DNA of 64,000 nt, from positions 1,425,407 to 1,489,406 of the forward strand of contig NZ_LT965928.1 of the NCBI RefSeq assembly GCF_900239935.1, written 5' to 3'. Of the stretch, positions 45,283 to 54,402 are shown piece by piece (position 1 is the first letter of the stretch; each line of letters begins with the position of its first letter). The stretch comes from Pseudoalteromonas carrageenovora IAM 12662 (GTDB lineage Bacteria > Pseudomonadota > Gammaproteobacteria > Enterobacterales > Alteromonadaceae). A program made the position numbers and the translations under genes. The notes beneath the pieces were generated by a model. The model was not told where the DNA came from. It searched no databases and worked only from the letters and a program-made list of their open reading frames with translations.

Positions 45283-46825
45283 TATGTGGCTGCCTATTAT
45301 TAGATAAAAGATAATTTAAAAGCTCGCGGTTACTCGGTAAGCCTTTTAAGTATTGCGCTATTTTTTCACGGTTTTGCTGATAATAGTAATCCCCAGCACG
45401 TGGGTCGTTAAATGCATTTTGTGCAGATACAGTTTGTGTATTAAAGCCCATGCCGTATAAAACATACTGGTAACTACTTGATGAAAATACTTCTTCGTTT
45501 TCAATAAAGTCAAAGCGGCTAGGGGGCTGAAATTGCCACAGTTTTAGTAAGTTTTTTAGCCGCTCTGGTGCAGTTGTTAAATCGCGAATGTTTTGCCAGT
45601 AGGGGGTATCGTCGCGTTCGCTTAGCACATAATGAAGTTTTAAAAATTCGACAACACGTTGCCAACGCGTGCTAAAGCGGTCATTAAAACGTGCTTCAAG
45701 CTGGCTCATGTGGGTGCGGTTTTGTGGTAGTTGCTCGCTCAGCATACTAATTGAAAGTTCAACCATGGCAAGTGCAGAGGCTTCTAGTGGTTCTAAAAAA
45801 CCAGCTGACATACCCACGGCAACACAGTTTTTAATCCAAAATTTTTGCCTGTATCCAGGGCTGAATTTTAATACACGGTAATTAAGCTGCTCAGCTTGTT
45901 GCTCGCTGGTACTTTTAGCTATGTAGCTTTTTAAAGTATCGGTTGCGCTTTCATCACTTTGGTATTTACTACTAAACACATAACCTGTACCACGGCGTGT
46001 TGGCAGGGCTATATCCCAAATCCAGCCGTTACCTTGCGCAGTAGAGAGCGTTGCTGAGGTAATATTTTGAGTAGGATGGGAGTTAGGTATTTGCGCCGCA
46101 ACAGCGCTATTATTAAATAAAATATGATCTTGCGCTATAAATTCACTTTTAAAATGCTCCCCAATTAAACGCGCACGAGAGCCTGAGCAATCTAAAAATA
46201 AATCTCCTGTTATATTGCCATTATTATTGGTTTTTAATGAGGCTATATAATCCTTTTCGTCATTAATAACCTCGGTTACATCGTCAGTAATATGCGTAAC
46301 GTTTAAGTTTTTAACGCTGTGATTTTTTAAAAATTCAGCAAATTTACCTGCATCTAAGTGGTAGCCATAGTTAGTAACGGCTGCATATTCTGGGGTTTGT
46401 AATTGCTTTGGCGCAAGCGCTGCTTGGCATACAAAGCTTTGCATATTAACTACATCAGCAAACTTTTGGGTGGGCGCTATGCGTTGCCAACTTGCGTGTA
46501 AATTAGTGTGCTCGTAGCCTTGAGGGTTCATAAAAGGGTGGTAGTAGTTTTCTCCCTCGTTGAGGTTGCGCCAATTTATAAATTTAGAACCTTGCTTAAA
46601 GGAGGTGTCGCATTGGGTTATAAAATCAATTTCTTTAATGCCAATGCGCTGCAACGTGTTACGCATTGAAGGCCACGTGCCTTCGCCTACACCTAGTATT
46701 GGCACATTTGCTGACTCAATTAACGTGACACTTAAATGTGGATGCTCAGCAGCTAATAAACCCGCGCTTAGCCAGCCGGCTGTGCCGCCACCTAAAATGA
46801 CTATTTTTTTTATTGGTTTGGTCAT
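45275..46825 (-). CDS. Flavin-dependent halogenase family protein 2 (altered W-x-W-x-I-P)
   Basis: A 516-residue paralog. FAD motif VILGGGTAGW, variant GVGEGTWPSM (Gly-Thr-Trp in place of Ala-Thr-Ile), Lys77 in TSFKQGSKFINW, and FLEPLEAS. The normally conserved W-x-W-x-I-P appears as GWIWDIALP, so the Pro is displaced by one residue. This may be a different activity, for example a monooxygenase. It is co-transcribed with protein 1 and follows the TonB receptor by 95 bases, past a hairpin. Confidence 0.85.
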   Translation of the reverse strand: MTKPIKKIVILGGGTAGWLSAGLLAAEHPHLSVTLIESANVPILGVGEGTWPSMRNTLQRIGIKEIDFITQCDTSFKQGSKFINWRNLNEGENYYHPFMNPQGYEHTNLHASWQRIAPTQKFADVVNMQSFVCQAALAPKQLQTPEYAAVTNYGYHLDAGKFAEFLKNHSVKNLNVTHITDDVTEVINDEKDYIASLKTNNNGNITGDLFLDCSGSRARLIGEHFKSEFIAQDHILFNNSAVAAQIPNSHPTQNITSATLSTAQGNGWIWDIALPTRRGTGYVFSSKYQSDESATDTLKSYIAKSTSEQQAEQLNYRVLKFSPGYRQKFWIKNCVAVGMSAGFLEPLEASALAMVELSISMLSEQLPQNRTHMSQLEARFNDRFSTRWQRVVEFLKLHYVLSERDDTPYWQNIRDLTTAPERLKNLLKLWQFQPPSRFDFIENEEVFSSSSYQYVLYGMGFNTQTVSAQNAFNDPRAGDYYYQQNREKIAQYLKGLPSNRELLNYLLSNNRQPHND

Positions 46826-46878
46826 GAGTTAAAACCCTAAACTTGATAACACATAAACTATATCGTTTTAAATACAAA

Positions 46879-46906
46879 AAAGCCGCTAGTAAAAACTAAC
46901 GGCTTT
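46879..46906 (-). terminator. Attenuating hairpin after the TonB receptor gene
   Basis: AAAGCCG / CGGCTTT stem extended by TAGT / ACTA. On the minus strand it falls between receptor and halogenase genes, so it may make receptor mRNA more abundant than the downstream genes. Confidence 0.65.
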
Positions 46907-46920
46907 GCTTTGTATTACCT

Positions 46921-49890
46921 TTAGAAGTTGTAACGCATACCAATATTGTAGCGTGCGCCTAGTTGTTGCAGGTTCCATAATTGCACTGAAGTTCGGCCAT
47001 GTTCGCGGCTGTTTTGCTCAGTAATATTTATACCTTCAACAAAAAACGAAAGCTGTTCGCTGTAGTTGTACGCAACGTTAAAATCGATTTGATAATACTC
47101 TTCAGTAAAACCTGGCTCGTTAACGTAACGTGCAGCGCTATTTAAAAACTTATCACGCCAGTTATAGGCAACACGGGCTTGAAAGTCATCGTTTTCGTAC
47201 ATAGCAATAAAGCTAGCTGTATCGCTTAAACCTACTAGTGCAAATTGCGTAGTAGTTGGGTCTGCGTTTACATCAAAGTCTATATCGCCATTAACGGTAG
47301 TGTAGTTTGCTTGAACGCCAAAGCCGCTTTCACCAAAAAAGTGTTGAAATGCAATTTCAAAACCATCAATAGTGGCGTTTTTATTGTTAGTAGGTACTTG
47401 TGCCGTAAATTCGAGTAGTGGGTCATCGCTGTTAGCAATAACATCGTATGCGGCTTCAAACTCTTCGTAGGTCATAGAGTCAAAATCTACGCCATTTTCG
47501 GTGGCGGCAACCATTTGAAATAAGTTTGAATCGGTAATAGCTAGCCCGCGAGATTCCAGCTCTGCAATAGCAGCTTGTGCACGAGGGCCCGCAGTTGCAT
47601 CACGTAAACCATAGTAATTTTGTGTCATTGGCGTTAAACCAATAAAGTTTTCGATATCTTTTGTGTAATAGCCAACCGACACATAACTTGTTTCTGCAAA
47701 GTACCATTCAGCCGATACATCAATGTTATCTGACTCAAGCGGCACTAAACCAGGGTTACCAGTTGAAGCCGTGGCGGGCGACGAACCTGCCAAAATTGTT
47801 GGACCGCCAGGTACGCCCACAGTAGCGGCAGAGCTTAAGTTATCATACGTTGGGCGGGCAATTGTTGTACTGTAAGAAAAGCGCGCTTTAACGTTTTCGA
47901 TTACTTCTATGTCAAAGTCAAAGCTTGGTAAAAAGTGATCGTAGCTAGATTTAAGCGTGAAATCTTCTTTGTTTGAGCCAAAGCGTACATTGAAATCGTT
48001 ATTACCTTCCCATGCTATTGCATTTGGTAAATCGATATTAGCTGTTGAGGTAATGTCGGTAGACTCTTGGCGTGCGCCAATAACTAGGTTATAGGGCATA
48101 TCGCCAATGTAACCTGTGTAACTAAATTGCACGAACGCGGCGGTTATGTCTTCTTCAATAGAGCGGTTTGTGGCAAATGCGCCATCGGCTGCAAAGTTAA
48201 AGCCGTATTGCTCGCCTGCCCAATAACCTATTTGTGAAGCGCTGCCCGTATACCCTTGATTAAATGAACCTGATGTATCGTAATCATCAAACTCAGCTAA
48301 AAAGTTGGTAGGGTTTAAGTAACCCTCTGGCAGCTCACCTGGGTTTTCAATACCCCAGTTACCCATAGTGTTACGAGTTAGTGATTGTAGTGAATGGCTT
48401 TGCATAGAGCGAGACTCTATACCAAAGTCAATTGCACCGTTTTCAAGCTCGTATTTACCATGTAGCCTAAATTCGGTTACCTCAGACTCTTGGCTTGCAA
48501 AGTTTGAGTCTAAAATAGACGTCCCCACGTCTGATGGATCTAAGGTGTTATTACAATTTAAGTTTTCTCTACGGCAGTCGTTAAAATCGATGCTCATAGA
48601 AGGTAGCTCACGGCTAAAGTCCACTTCTTGTGCGTTAACTACGTTTGCGCCAAGGCCTGCATTAACCCAGCTACCGTATGGCGCATCAGGTTTACTGGTG
48701 GCTTCTGAGTTATGTGCATCAAACATAAAGCTCAACTCAGAGTTAAAGTAGTACTCTACATTTAAGCCGATTGAGTCATTTTTATTTACTTGATTAAGCT
48801 CTTGAAACGCTAAGCCTAAGTCGCGAGTTTGTTGATCGCGGCGTTCTTCTCGGTAGTAAATTGGGGTTTTTACAGTGTTGTCGTCAAAGGTAAGTGCGCT
48901 TTTGTAGTTATCCATCCATATTGATTGCTCAGCACGCGCTTCAAATAAATCTTGTTTAGAGTAGGTGTAATCAAGCGTAGCTGTTAAGTCATCAATAGGG
49001 CTATATTGCAGCGTTAATTGCGCGTTTGTACGCGTGCGTTCTCTGTCGGCTATGGTATAACGCAAATCTGATGGCATTGAATAAAGCTGGCCAATCTCTG
49101 GTGCGTTAGTAAGTACAATATCGTCAGCCGCTTGAGGAATAGTGCCGTCATATGCCGATGTATTCCACTGATTTACAAATGCGCCAGTTGATGAGCTATC
49201 GCGTTGTTGCATGCTTGCCGTTAACGATGCGCCAAATTTAGCTTCGCTGTCGGTCCAGCTAATAATGCCCGAAAGCTCAGGTGTAATATCATCGCCTACG
49301 CGATTAGTTGTATCGTGAAGTGCTTTAACTCCAATACTTGAAACAAATCCAGGGTTATCGAGCGGGCGGGCAGTATTAATATTAATTGTTGCGCCAATAC
49401 CACCAGATGCAATACTCGCTTTACCTGTTTTATATACTTCTACCGATTTAACGCTATCAGACGCTAAATTAGCAAAGTCAAAAGCACGAGAGCTTGGTGT
49501 ACCGCCACCCGCTGGCAAAGAAGCTGCCGGCATAGTACGACCGTTAAGGGTTACCATATTGTAATCGGGGCCAAAACCACGAACGGTCACTTTAGATCCT
49601 TCACCGTTTGAGCGATCAATCGACACACCGGTAATACGCTGTAGCGATTCGGCTAAATTGGTATCGGGGAACTTACCAATATCCTCAGCAGAAATGGCGT
49701 CTACCACACCTGCTGCGTCGCGTTTTAAACGAGTTGATTCTTTAATACTGCTTTTAAAGCCAGTGACCTGAATTACTTCAACGTCTTGGTTTGCTTCTTC
49801 TTGTGCAAGCAACTCTAAAGATACAGATGCGCTTAAAATCAGAGATATGCTGGTCGCTATCTTTGTTTTTCTTACAATATGGTTAGCCAT
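46921..49890 (-). CDS. TonB-dependent receptor, large carbohydrate-type (CirA/TIGR01782-like)
   Basis: A 989-residue outer-membrane receptor. Signal peptide is about 1-29 (ending LLAQ), followed by the TonB box region (DVEVIQVTGF) and a plug with FPDTNLAESLQRITGVSIDR and VTVRGFGPDYNMVTLNGR. A very long barrel follows, ending in MRYNF. The plug signature and length match receptors for oligosaccharide import in marine and freshwater bacteria. Its promoter region holds two perfect LacI-type operators, tying it to the beta-glucan genes. Expected ligands are beta-gluco-oligosaccharides. Confidence 0.9.
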   Translation of the reverse strand: MANHIVRKTKIATSISLILSASVSLELLAQEEANQDVEVIQVTGFKSSIKESTRLKRDAAGVVDAISAEDIGKFPDTNLAESLQRITGVSIDRSNGEGSKVTVRGFGPDYNMVTLNGRTMPAASLPAGGGTPSSRAFDFANLASDSVKSVEVYKTGKASIASGGIGATININTARPLDNPGFVSSIGVKALHDTTNRVGDDITPELSGIISWTDSEAKFGASLTASMQQRDSSSTGAFVNQWNTSAYDGTIPQAADDIVLTNAPEIGQLYSMPSDLRYTIADRERTRTNAQLTLQYSPIDDLTATLDYTYSKQDLFEARAEQSIWMDNYKSALTFDDNTVKTPIYYREERRDQQTRDLGLAFQELNQVNKNDSIGLNVEYYFNSELSFMFDAHNSEATSKPDAPYGSWVNAGLGANVVNAQEVDFSRELPSMSIDFNDCRRENLNCNNTLDPSDVGTSILDSNFASQESEVTEFRLHGKYELENGAIDFGIESRSMQSHSLQSLTRNTMGNWGIENPGELPEGYLNPTNFLAEFDDYDTSGSFNQGYTGSASQIGYWAGEQYGFNFAADGAFATNRSIEEDITAAFVQFSYTGYIGDMPYNLVIGARQESTDITSTANIDLPNAIAWEGNNDFNVRFGSNKEDFTLKSSYDHFLPSFDFDIEVIENVKARFSYSTTIARPTYDNLSSAATVGVPGGPTILAGSSPATASTGNPGLVPLESDNIDVSAEWYFAETSYVSVGYYTKDIENFIGLTPMTQNYYGLRDATAGPRAQAAIAELESRGLAITDSNLFQMVAATENGVDFDSMTYEEFEAAYDVIANSDDPLLEFTAQVPTNNKNATIDGFEIAFQHFFGESGFGVQANYTTVNGDIDFDVNADPTTTQFALVGLSDTASFIAMYENDDFQARVAYNWRDKFLNSAARYVNEPGFTEEYYQIDFNVAYNYSEQLSFFVEGINITEQNSREHGRTSVQLWNLQQLGARYNIGMRYNF

Positions 49891-49973
49891 TCGGTTTCCC
49901 TCGTACTTTTATCATTATTATTAACAGCCAGTATGGAACTGTTTTTGTGTAATTAACAACATTGTCAAATGTG

Positions 49974-49987
49974 TGGAAGCGCTTCCA
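49974..49987. promoter_or_regulatory. LacI-type operator 3
   Basis: Perfect palindrome TGGAAGCGCTTCCA, 83 bases upstream of the TonB receptor start codon. Confidence 0.8.
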
Positions 49988-50013
49988 GAAAAGGTAATTA
50001 AAAATCGCCTGTG

Positions 50014-50027
50014 TGGAAGCGCTTCCA
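50014..50027. promoter_or_regulatory. LacI-type operator 4
   Basis: Perfect TGGAAGCGCTTCCA with the same flanks (GTGTGGAAGCGCTTCCAGAA) as operator 3, whose start lies exactly 40 bases away, about four helical turns. Confidence 0.8.
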
Positions 50028-50360
50028 GAAATGCTAGTTTAATTTTTAAATAGGGTCAACCAAAGTTTTAACAAAATGAGACTAAATTGTTTTTAAAATG
50101 TACCCTAATTAAATTAACGTTATAATTTACAGTTGGTTATGAATATTGTGCTGGAGTGGTTTTGTTACATCGTTTTAGTCTATAAGGCTGGGTTATTAGT
50201 TGATTGAGTTATTAACTGCATTAAAAGTAAAGGGGAAGGGTGTACAGGGTTAAATTAGTTATATAACTATACATAGCGTAAAGGCCGTTTGTCACACACC
50301 TAACATACTGCATCGTTTACTGATTATACTTAACCTTAACTCTGGATAATAAATCTATCT

Positions 50361-50452
50361 CGAACAGCTATTTTCAACGCTAGCTGCGTTAAATTTACTT
50401 GCAATAGGCCAGCTATTGGCGCGCAAATTCGCCTTATTTTCATTGAAAATCT
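50361..50452. repeat. Palindromic intergenic repeat, family D
   Basis: The segment contains ATTTTCAA (50370-50377) matched by TTGAAAAT (50443-50450), with AACGC / GCGTT inside. It abuts the ribosome site of the next gene. The 50040-50360 part of the gap is AT-rich without a supported gene. Confidence 0.45.
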
Positions 50453-50462
50453 CGGAGCAGCA

Positions 50463-51371
50463 ATGATCAAACCTTACTTATATTTAGCAGCTACTAGTTT
50501 AATGTTTACCTCGTTTAGTAGTGTAAGCGCCGAGCAATGTAATGATATGAGTTTGCAAGTTTTAGGCTCTGGCGGGCCTGAACTTAATGATGGCCGAGCG
50601 TCTACTAGTTACCTTATTTGGCATAATCACAAAGCCAGAGTGTTAGTTGATGTTGGTTCTGGGGCAAGTGTTGGCTTTGATAAAGCAGGTGTAAAATTTA
50701 ACGATATCGATGCTATTTTATTAAGCCATTTACATAGTGACCATGCAGGTGATTTACCTAGCTTTATAAAAGGTAGTTATTTTACCCAACGTGGAAAAAC
50801 CCTTGCTATATATGGCCCGCAAGGTAATCACATTATGGCATCAACGAATGAGTACACACAAAATCTACTAGGCGATAAAGGCGCATTTAGATACTTAAGT
50901 GATTACATTAATGGCAATGAAAGTTACACCCTTGATATTCGCTCTGTAAAATCCAGTAAAGAGCAGCCTTTTAACCACTCCTTACAAAACGACTTAGTGG
51001 TTAAAGCATTAACAGTAAATCATGGGCCAATACCGGCTTTGGCATGGCTCGTAAATATTGCGAGTTGTGAACTTGTGTTTTCTGGCGATATGACTAATAA
51101 GTTAGGCACATTTACTGAATTTGCCAAAAATGCTGACGTGGTAGTGATGCACAATGCCATTGATGAAAACTCATCAAGTGGGGCTAAAAATTTACACATT
51201 ACACCAAGCGCAATTACAGCCGTTTTAAAAGTAGTTGAACCCCGTATTACTGTTATTTCGCATTTTATGAATCGATCATTAAAAAATCAGCAACGTTTTA
51301 ATAAATCGTTAAATAAAGCATTAAAAAGTAAAGTAATTTTTGCAGAAGATGGTCTACTTATACATTTATAG
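50463..51371 (+). CDS. Exported MBL-fold metal-dependent hydrolase
   Basis: A 302-residue metallo-beta-lactamase-fold protein with a signal peptide (about 1-23, VSAEQ). The metal site is LLSHLHSDHAGD (HxHxDH), with SGDM, MHNAID and VISHFM as further ligand-bearing segments. It resembles the ribonuclease Z/arylsulfatase-like subgroup but is periplasmic. The substrate is unknown. It is the first gene of a same-strand series, with GGAG before the ATG. Confidence 0.85.
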   Translation: MIKPYLYLAATSLMFTSFSSVSAEQCNDMSLQVLGSGGPELNDGRASTSYLIWHNHKARVLVDVGSGASVGFDKAGVKFNDIDAILLSHLHSDHAGDLPSFIKGSYFTQRGKTLAIYGPQGNHIMASTNEYTQNLLGDKGAFRYLSDYINGNESYTLDIRSVKSSKEQPFNHSLQNDLVVKALTVNHGPIPALAWLVNIASCELVFSGDMTNKLGTFTEFAKNADVVVMHNAIDENSSSGAKNLHITPSAITAVLKVVEPRITVISHFMNRSLKNQQRFNKSLNKALKSKVIFAEDGLLIHL

Positions 51372-51437
51372 CGGTTATATGAATTAGGGTATTGCGAGCA
51401 CTTTAGTTTATCGCTATGTTAAAGACTGATTTTTTAC

Positions 51438-52100
51438 ATGGACTTTCTTATGCGCATATCTTTTTTAGCGAGTTTTTACTCTTTTGTGCTTATATCTTTG
51501 TTTGGTTGCGATAACCAAACCTCTTCGCATAACAAAGCACAGCTTGATCATATAATAAAACCTTCTTCAAACTCACAATCAAAAAGCCCAGCTGCAAAAG
51601 TTAACGAACCAGCAATTGTTTTAGGCTTACTTGCTACTCATTGCAAAAGCAACGAAACGGCTTATATAAACGCTAAAATGCAAAAAGTATTACGTAATCC
51701 AAGTAAAGATAAAGCGTACGCCTTAGAGCCAACTGAAAATGTACTTTCTGTTTGTCTTGCTAAAGATGGCTCTTCACTGAGCTATCGTTTTGGGCGAATT
51801 GACGACATAGGACTTGAAAAACAAGCCAGTACAGATGCTCCTTTTGGCAGCTATTATCGTCAAGTTGGTCGTATTGGAGAAAGTATTTTGTTTTTTAATA
51901 ATGGGCCGTATCATTATTACATTATAAACTCTGGCGGTATGGGTAGTGGTGTATCGGTTAATGTATTTAAAGACGACGCACTAATAGCGGAGCTATTTTC
52001 AGGAAACGAACCCTATAACGATTTTATAGTGGCCACAGATTTATCATTACCAAAAAACCTAGTTAAAGAACTACAGCCTTTTAATCAGCAAATGCAATAA
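51438..52100 (+). CDS. Lipoprotein, unknown function
   Basis: A 220-residue protein with lipobox LFGC (Cys about 29). A second ATG at 51450 (MRISFLASFYSF) gives a more usual lipoprotein signal; no clear ribosome site settles it. The mature part has a Ser/Asn/Lys-rich linker and then a compact beta-rich domain (SYRFGRIDDIG, RIGESILFFNNGPYHYYI, GSGVSVNVF). No family recognised. It ends 3 bases before the Crp/Fnr gene. Confidence 0.65.
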   Translation: MDFLMRISFLASFYSFVLISLFGCDNQTSSHNKAQLDHIIKPSSNSQSKSPAAKVNEPAIVLGLLATHCKSNETAYINAKMQKVLRNPSKDKAYALEPTENVLSVCLAKDGSSLSYRFGRIDDIGLEKQASTDAPFGSYYRQVGRIGESILFFNNGPYHYYIINSGGMGSGVSVNVFKDDALIAELFSGNEPYNDFIVATDLSLPKNLVKELQPFNQQMQ

Positions 52101-52103
52101 ATT

Positions 52104-52778
52104 ATGAGCCCCGAGCAACAACGTATAATTGAACAAGGCGAATGGTTTAAAAACCGCAGCCCTTATTTAAAAAGTTTTTTACTTACGCAAGGTAAAACAC
52201 TGTCGCTTAATGCTCAGCAGTCTTTGTTTTTACGCGGCGATCAACACGATGGGCTGTATGCTGTTCTTTCTGGCGTCGTTAGAGTGAGTGGCGTAAGTAG
52301 TGAGGGTAAAGAAGCTGTGCTTAGCTTTATCGATTCGTCACTTTGGTTTGGTGAATTAACGTTATTTGATGGCGGCTTACGTACTCACGACGTACACGCA
52401 CAAACAAATGTGACGTTATTTTTTGTACCACAGCGCTGCCTTGGGCAACTTTTAAATGAGCAACCCAAGTATTGGCAAGATTTTGGGCTATTACTAGCGC
52501 AAAAGCTGCGAGTAATGTTTAGCTCTATGGAAGATCAAGCCTTGTTAACTGCCGAGCAAAAAGTGTGTAAACGGCTTTTAATGCTAAGTGAGCATAGCGA
52601 CGTTAACAAAGCACTTGTTTTGTCTCAGCAACAACTTGCCGACATGAGCTACCTAACACGTCAAACTATTAATCAAATTTTACAGCACTTAGTAAGCCTT
52701 AAAGCGATAAGTTTAGGCTATCAGCGCATTACTATTTTAGATAAGCAAAAGCTAAAAGTGCTCGCTACACAAACGTAG
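52104..52778 (+). CDS. Crp/Fnr-family transcriptional regulator
   Basis: A 224-residue regulator. Cyclic-nucleotide-type jelly roll about 20-140 (LFLRGDQHDGLYAVLSGVVR, FGELTLFDG) and a C-terminal winged helix with LSQQQLADMSYLTRQTINQI as recognition helix. No N-terminal cysteines for an Fe-S cluster, so it is not a classical FNR. The effector is unknown. It is immediately downstream of the lipoprotein gene and probably co-transcribed. Confidence 0.88.
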   Translation: MSPEQQRIIEQGEWFKNRSPYLKSFLLTQGKTLSLNAQQSLFLRGDQHDGLYAVLSGVVRVSGVSSEGKEAVLSFIDSSLWFGELTLFDGGLRTHDVHAQTNVTLFFVPQRCLGQLLNEQPKYWQDFGLLLAQKLRVMFSSMEDQALLTAEQKVCKRLLMLSEHSDVNKALVLSQQQLADMSYLTRQTINQILQHLVSLKAISLGYQRITILDKQKLKVLATQT

Positions 52779-52929
52779 CTATTAGCTCTTTTTTAAAAGG
52801 TTTTTACAAAGCTCCTAGAAGCGCTTGTTTATTAGAGTTTGTTTAATTTTATAAATGTCGGGTATATGACATTGTTGCCAAGTTAACTTTTGCTAAAGTT
52901 AGCTTTGCAAATAAAAAAAGGACAACATA

Positions 52930-53433
52930 ATGAAAACCCTTCAACAACAACTAGGTACCTATGGTTTGTACCACCGCTCTAAACGTAATGTGCTTACTCA
53001 CTTTTTTGGTATACCGCTTATTGTATTTGCAGCGCTGTGTTTACTGGCACGTATTCAAATTCCACTTGCTAGTGTAGTTATAGATGGCGCACAGCTGTTT
53101 GTACTTGCCTCTGCTGTTTACTATTTTATGCTGAGCATTTCGCTTGGGTTTATTATGGGCGTGTTATTTACATTATTACTGGTTGCCGCGCAGCCTATAG
53201 CAGCTATGGCTTTTTGGCCTTGGTTAAGTATTGGTGTGGGCGTGTTTGTATTTGGTTGGGTGCTGCAGTTTATTGGCCATTACTATGAAGGAAAAAAACC
53301 GGCCTTTGTAGATGATTTAATCGGTTTAATTATTGGCCCGTTGTATGTAACTGTTGAGCTGCTATTTTTAATGGGTTTTTATAAAACATTAGAAGGAGAA
53401 GTGAACGCAATAGCAGGTCCAACAAAAGCGTAA
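52930..53433 (+). CDS. Mpo1-like (DUF962) membrane protein
   Basis: A 167-residue protein with four hydrophobic segments. The DUF962 signature is present: LYHRSKRNVLTHFFGIPLIV at the N-terminus and QFIGHYYEGKKPAFVDD later, supplying the His residues that in yeast Mpo1 bind iron for 2-hydroxy-fatty-acid alpha-oxidation. A lipid dioxygenase role is inferred from that family only. Ribosome site AAAAGG, 6-8 bases upstream. Confidence 0.8.
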   Translation: MKTLQQQLGTYGLYHRSKRNVLTHFFGIPLIVFAALCLLARIQIPLASVVIDGAQLFVLASAVYYFMLSISLGFIMGVLFTLLLVAAQPIAAMAFWPWLSIGVGVFVFGWVLQFIGHYYEGKKPAFVDDLIGLIIGPLYVTVELLFLMGFYKTLEGEVNAIAGPTKA

Positions 53434-53518
53434 TACCAAGCGACTTAAATATTTAGTTGTTCTTGCGTGCTAAATAAAGCGTTAACCTCTTTATAAATAA
53501 GTAATAACTTAACACGCC
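53432..53518. repeat. Internally deleted copy of repeat family B
   Basis: TAATACCAAGCGACTTAAAT at the left and AATAACTTAACACG at the right match the ends of the 57613-57778 element, while about 80 bases of its centre are missing. It starts within the stop codon of the Mpo1-like gene. Confidence 0.65.
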
Positions 53519-53549
53519 CTCGCACCTGACAACATAAAAGGCTAAACAC

Positions 53550-54341
53550 ATGGACTATAAAAATAAAACAGTGTGGATCACAGGCGCATCATCAGGTATT
53601 GGCAAGGAGCTCGCAATACAGTTTGCAGCACTGGGTGCCAACGTTATTTTATCAGCTAGAAGCGTTGATAAACTTAACGAACTAAAGCAAAGTTTACACG
53701 GCGATGGGCACCTTATTGTGCCTCTTGATTTGTCAGCACCTGAGGCTGTTTTGGCTCAGGTTACTGATTTACTCGATACATTACCTGCTATCGATATTTT
53801 AATTAATAACGGTGGGGTATCGCAGCGCAGTTTATTTTTAGAAAACGAATTTAATGTTTACCGCCAGTTGATGGAAGTTAACTATTTTGGCCTCATTGCA
53901 CTCACTAAAGCGGTAGCGCCTACTATGGTTGAAAGGCGCAGAGGCTCAATAGTCTCAATTAGTAGCGTTGCGGGTAAAGTAGGCTCTAAATTTAGAACGG
54001 GCTATTCAGGCTCAAAATATGCGGTAGTGGGTTTTATGGATTGCCTGCGTGCAGAGCTTGCTGAGCATAACATTCATTGCTTAACTATTTGCCCAGGCTC
54101 TATTAAAACAGCCATTGCACATAATTCGTTAAACGAGCAAGGAATAGCGCAAAACAAGCCAGAGCACTCAATAGAAAATGGTATGGATGTAAGTGTAGCC
54201 GCTAAAAAAATGATTCACGCAATTCATAATAAAAAAGACGAAGTTATTGTTGGCAAAGGCTTAAGTGGCTTAGCGCCTACAATTAAACGTTTTTTTCCTC
54301 GTTTATTTAATCGATTAACAGCTAAAACAAACTATAGGTAG
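53550..54341 (+). CDS. Short-chain dehydrogenase/reductase
   Basis: A 263-residue classical SDR. Cofactor motif TGASSGIGKEL (10-20), NNGGVSQ, catalytic Ser in VSISSVAGK and Tyr/Lys in YSGSKYAVVG. Overall pattern resembles DHRS7-like enzymes. It probably oxidises or reduces a lipid or steroid-like alcohol; the adjacent Mpo1-like gene would fit lipid metabolism but does not prove it. Confidence 0.9.
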   Translation: MDYKNKTVWITGASSGIGKELAIQFAALGANVILSARSVDKLNELKQSLHGDGHLIVPLDLSAPEAVLAQVTDLLDTLPAIDILINNGGVSQRSLFLENEFNVYRQLMEVNYFGLIALTKAVAPTMVERRRGSIVSISSVAGKVGSKFRTGYSGSKYAVVGFMDCLRAELAEHNIHCLTICPGSIKTAIAHNSLNEQGIAQNKPEHSIENGMDVSVAAKKMIHAIHNKKDEVIVGKGLSGLAPTIKRFFPRLFNRLTAKTNYR

Positions 54342-54402
54342 CATCGTACGATTTAGAGATATAAAATGCTGTAAATTTGATCAGTTTAGACAAGGATTCT
54401 AA

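Noticed and set aside
43795..46825. Secondary-metabolite (halogenated natural product) cluster
   Set aside because: No synthase, tailoring or resistance genes are nearby; the halogenases sit inside a sugar-uptake locus.
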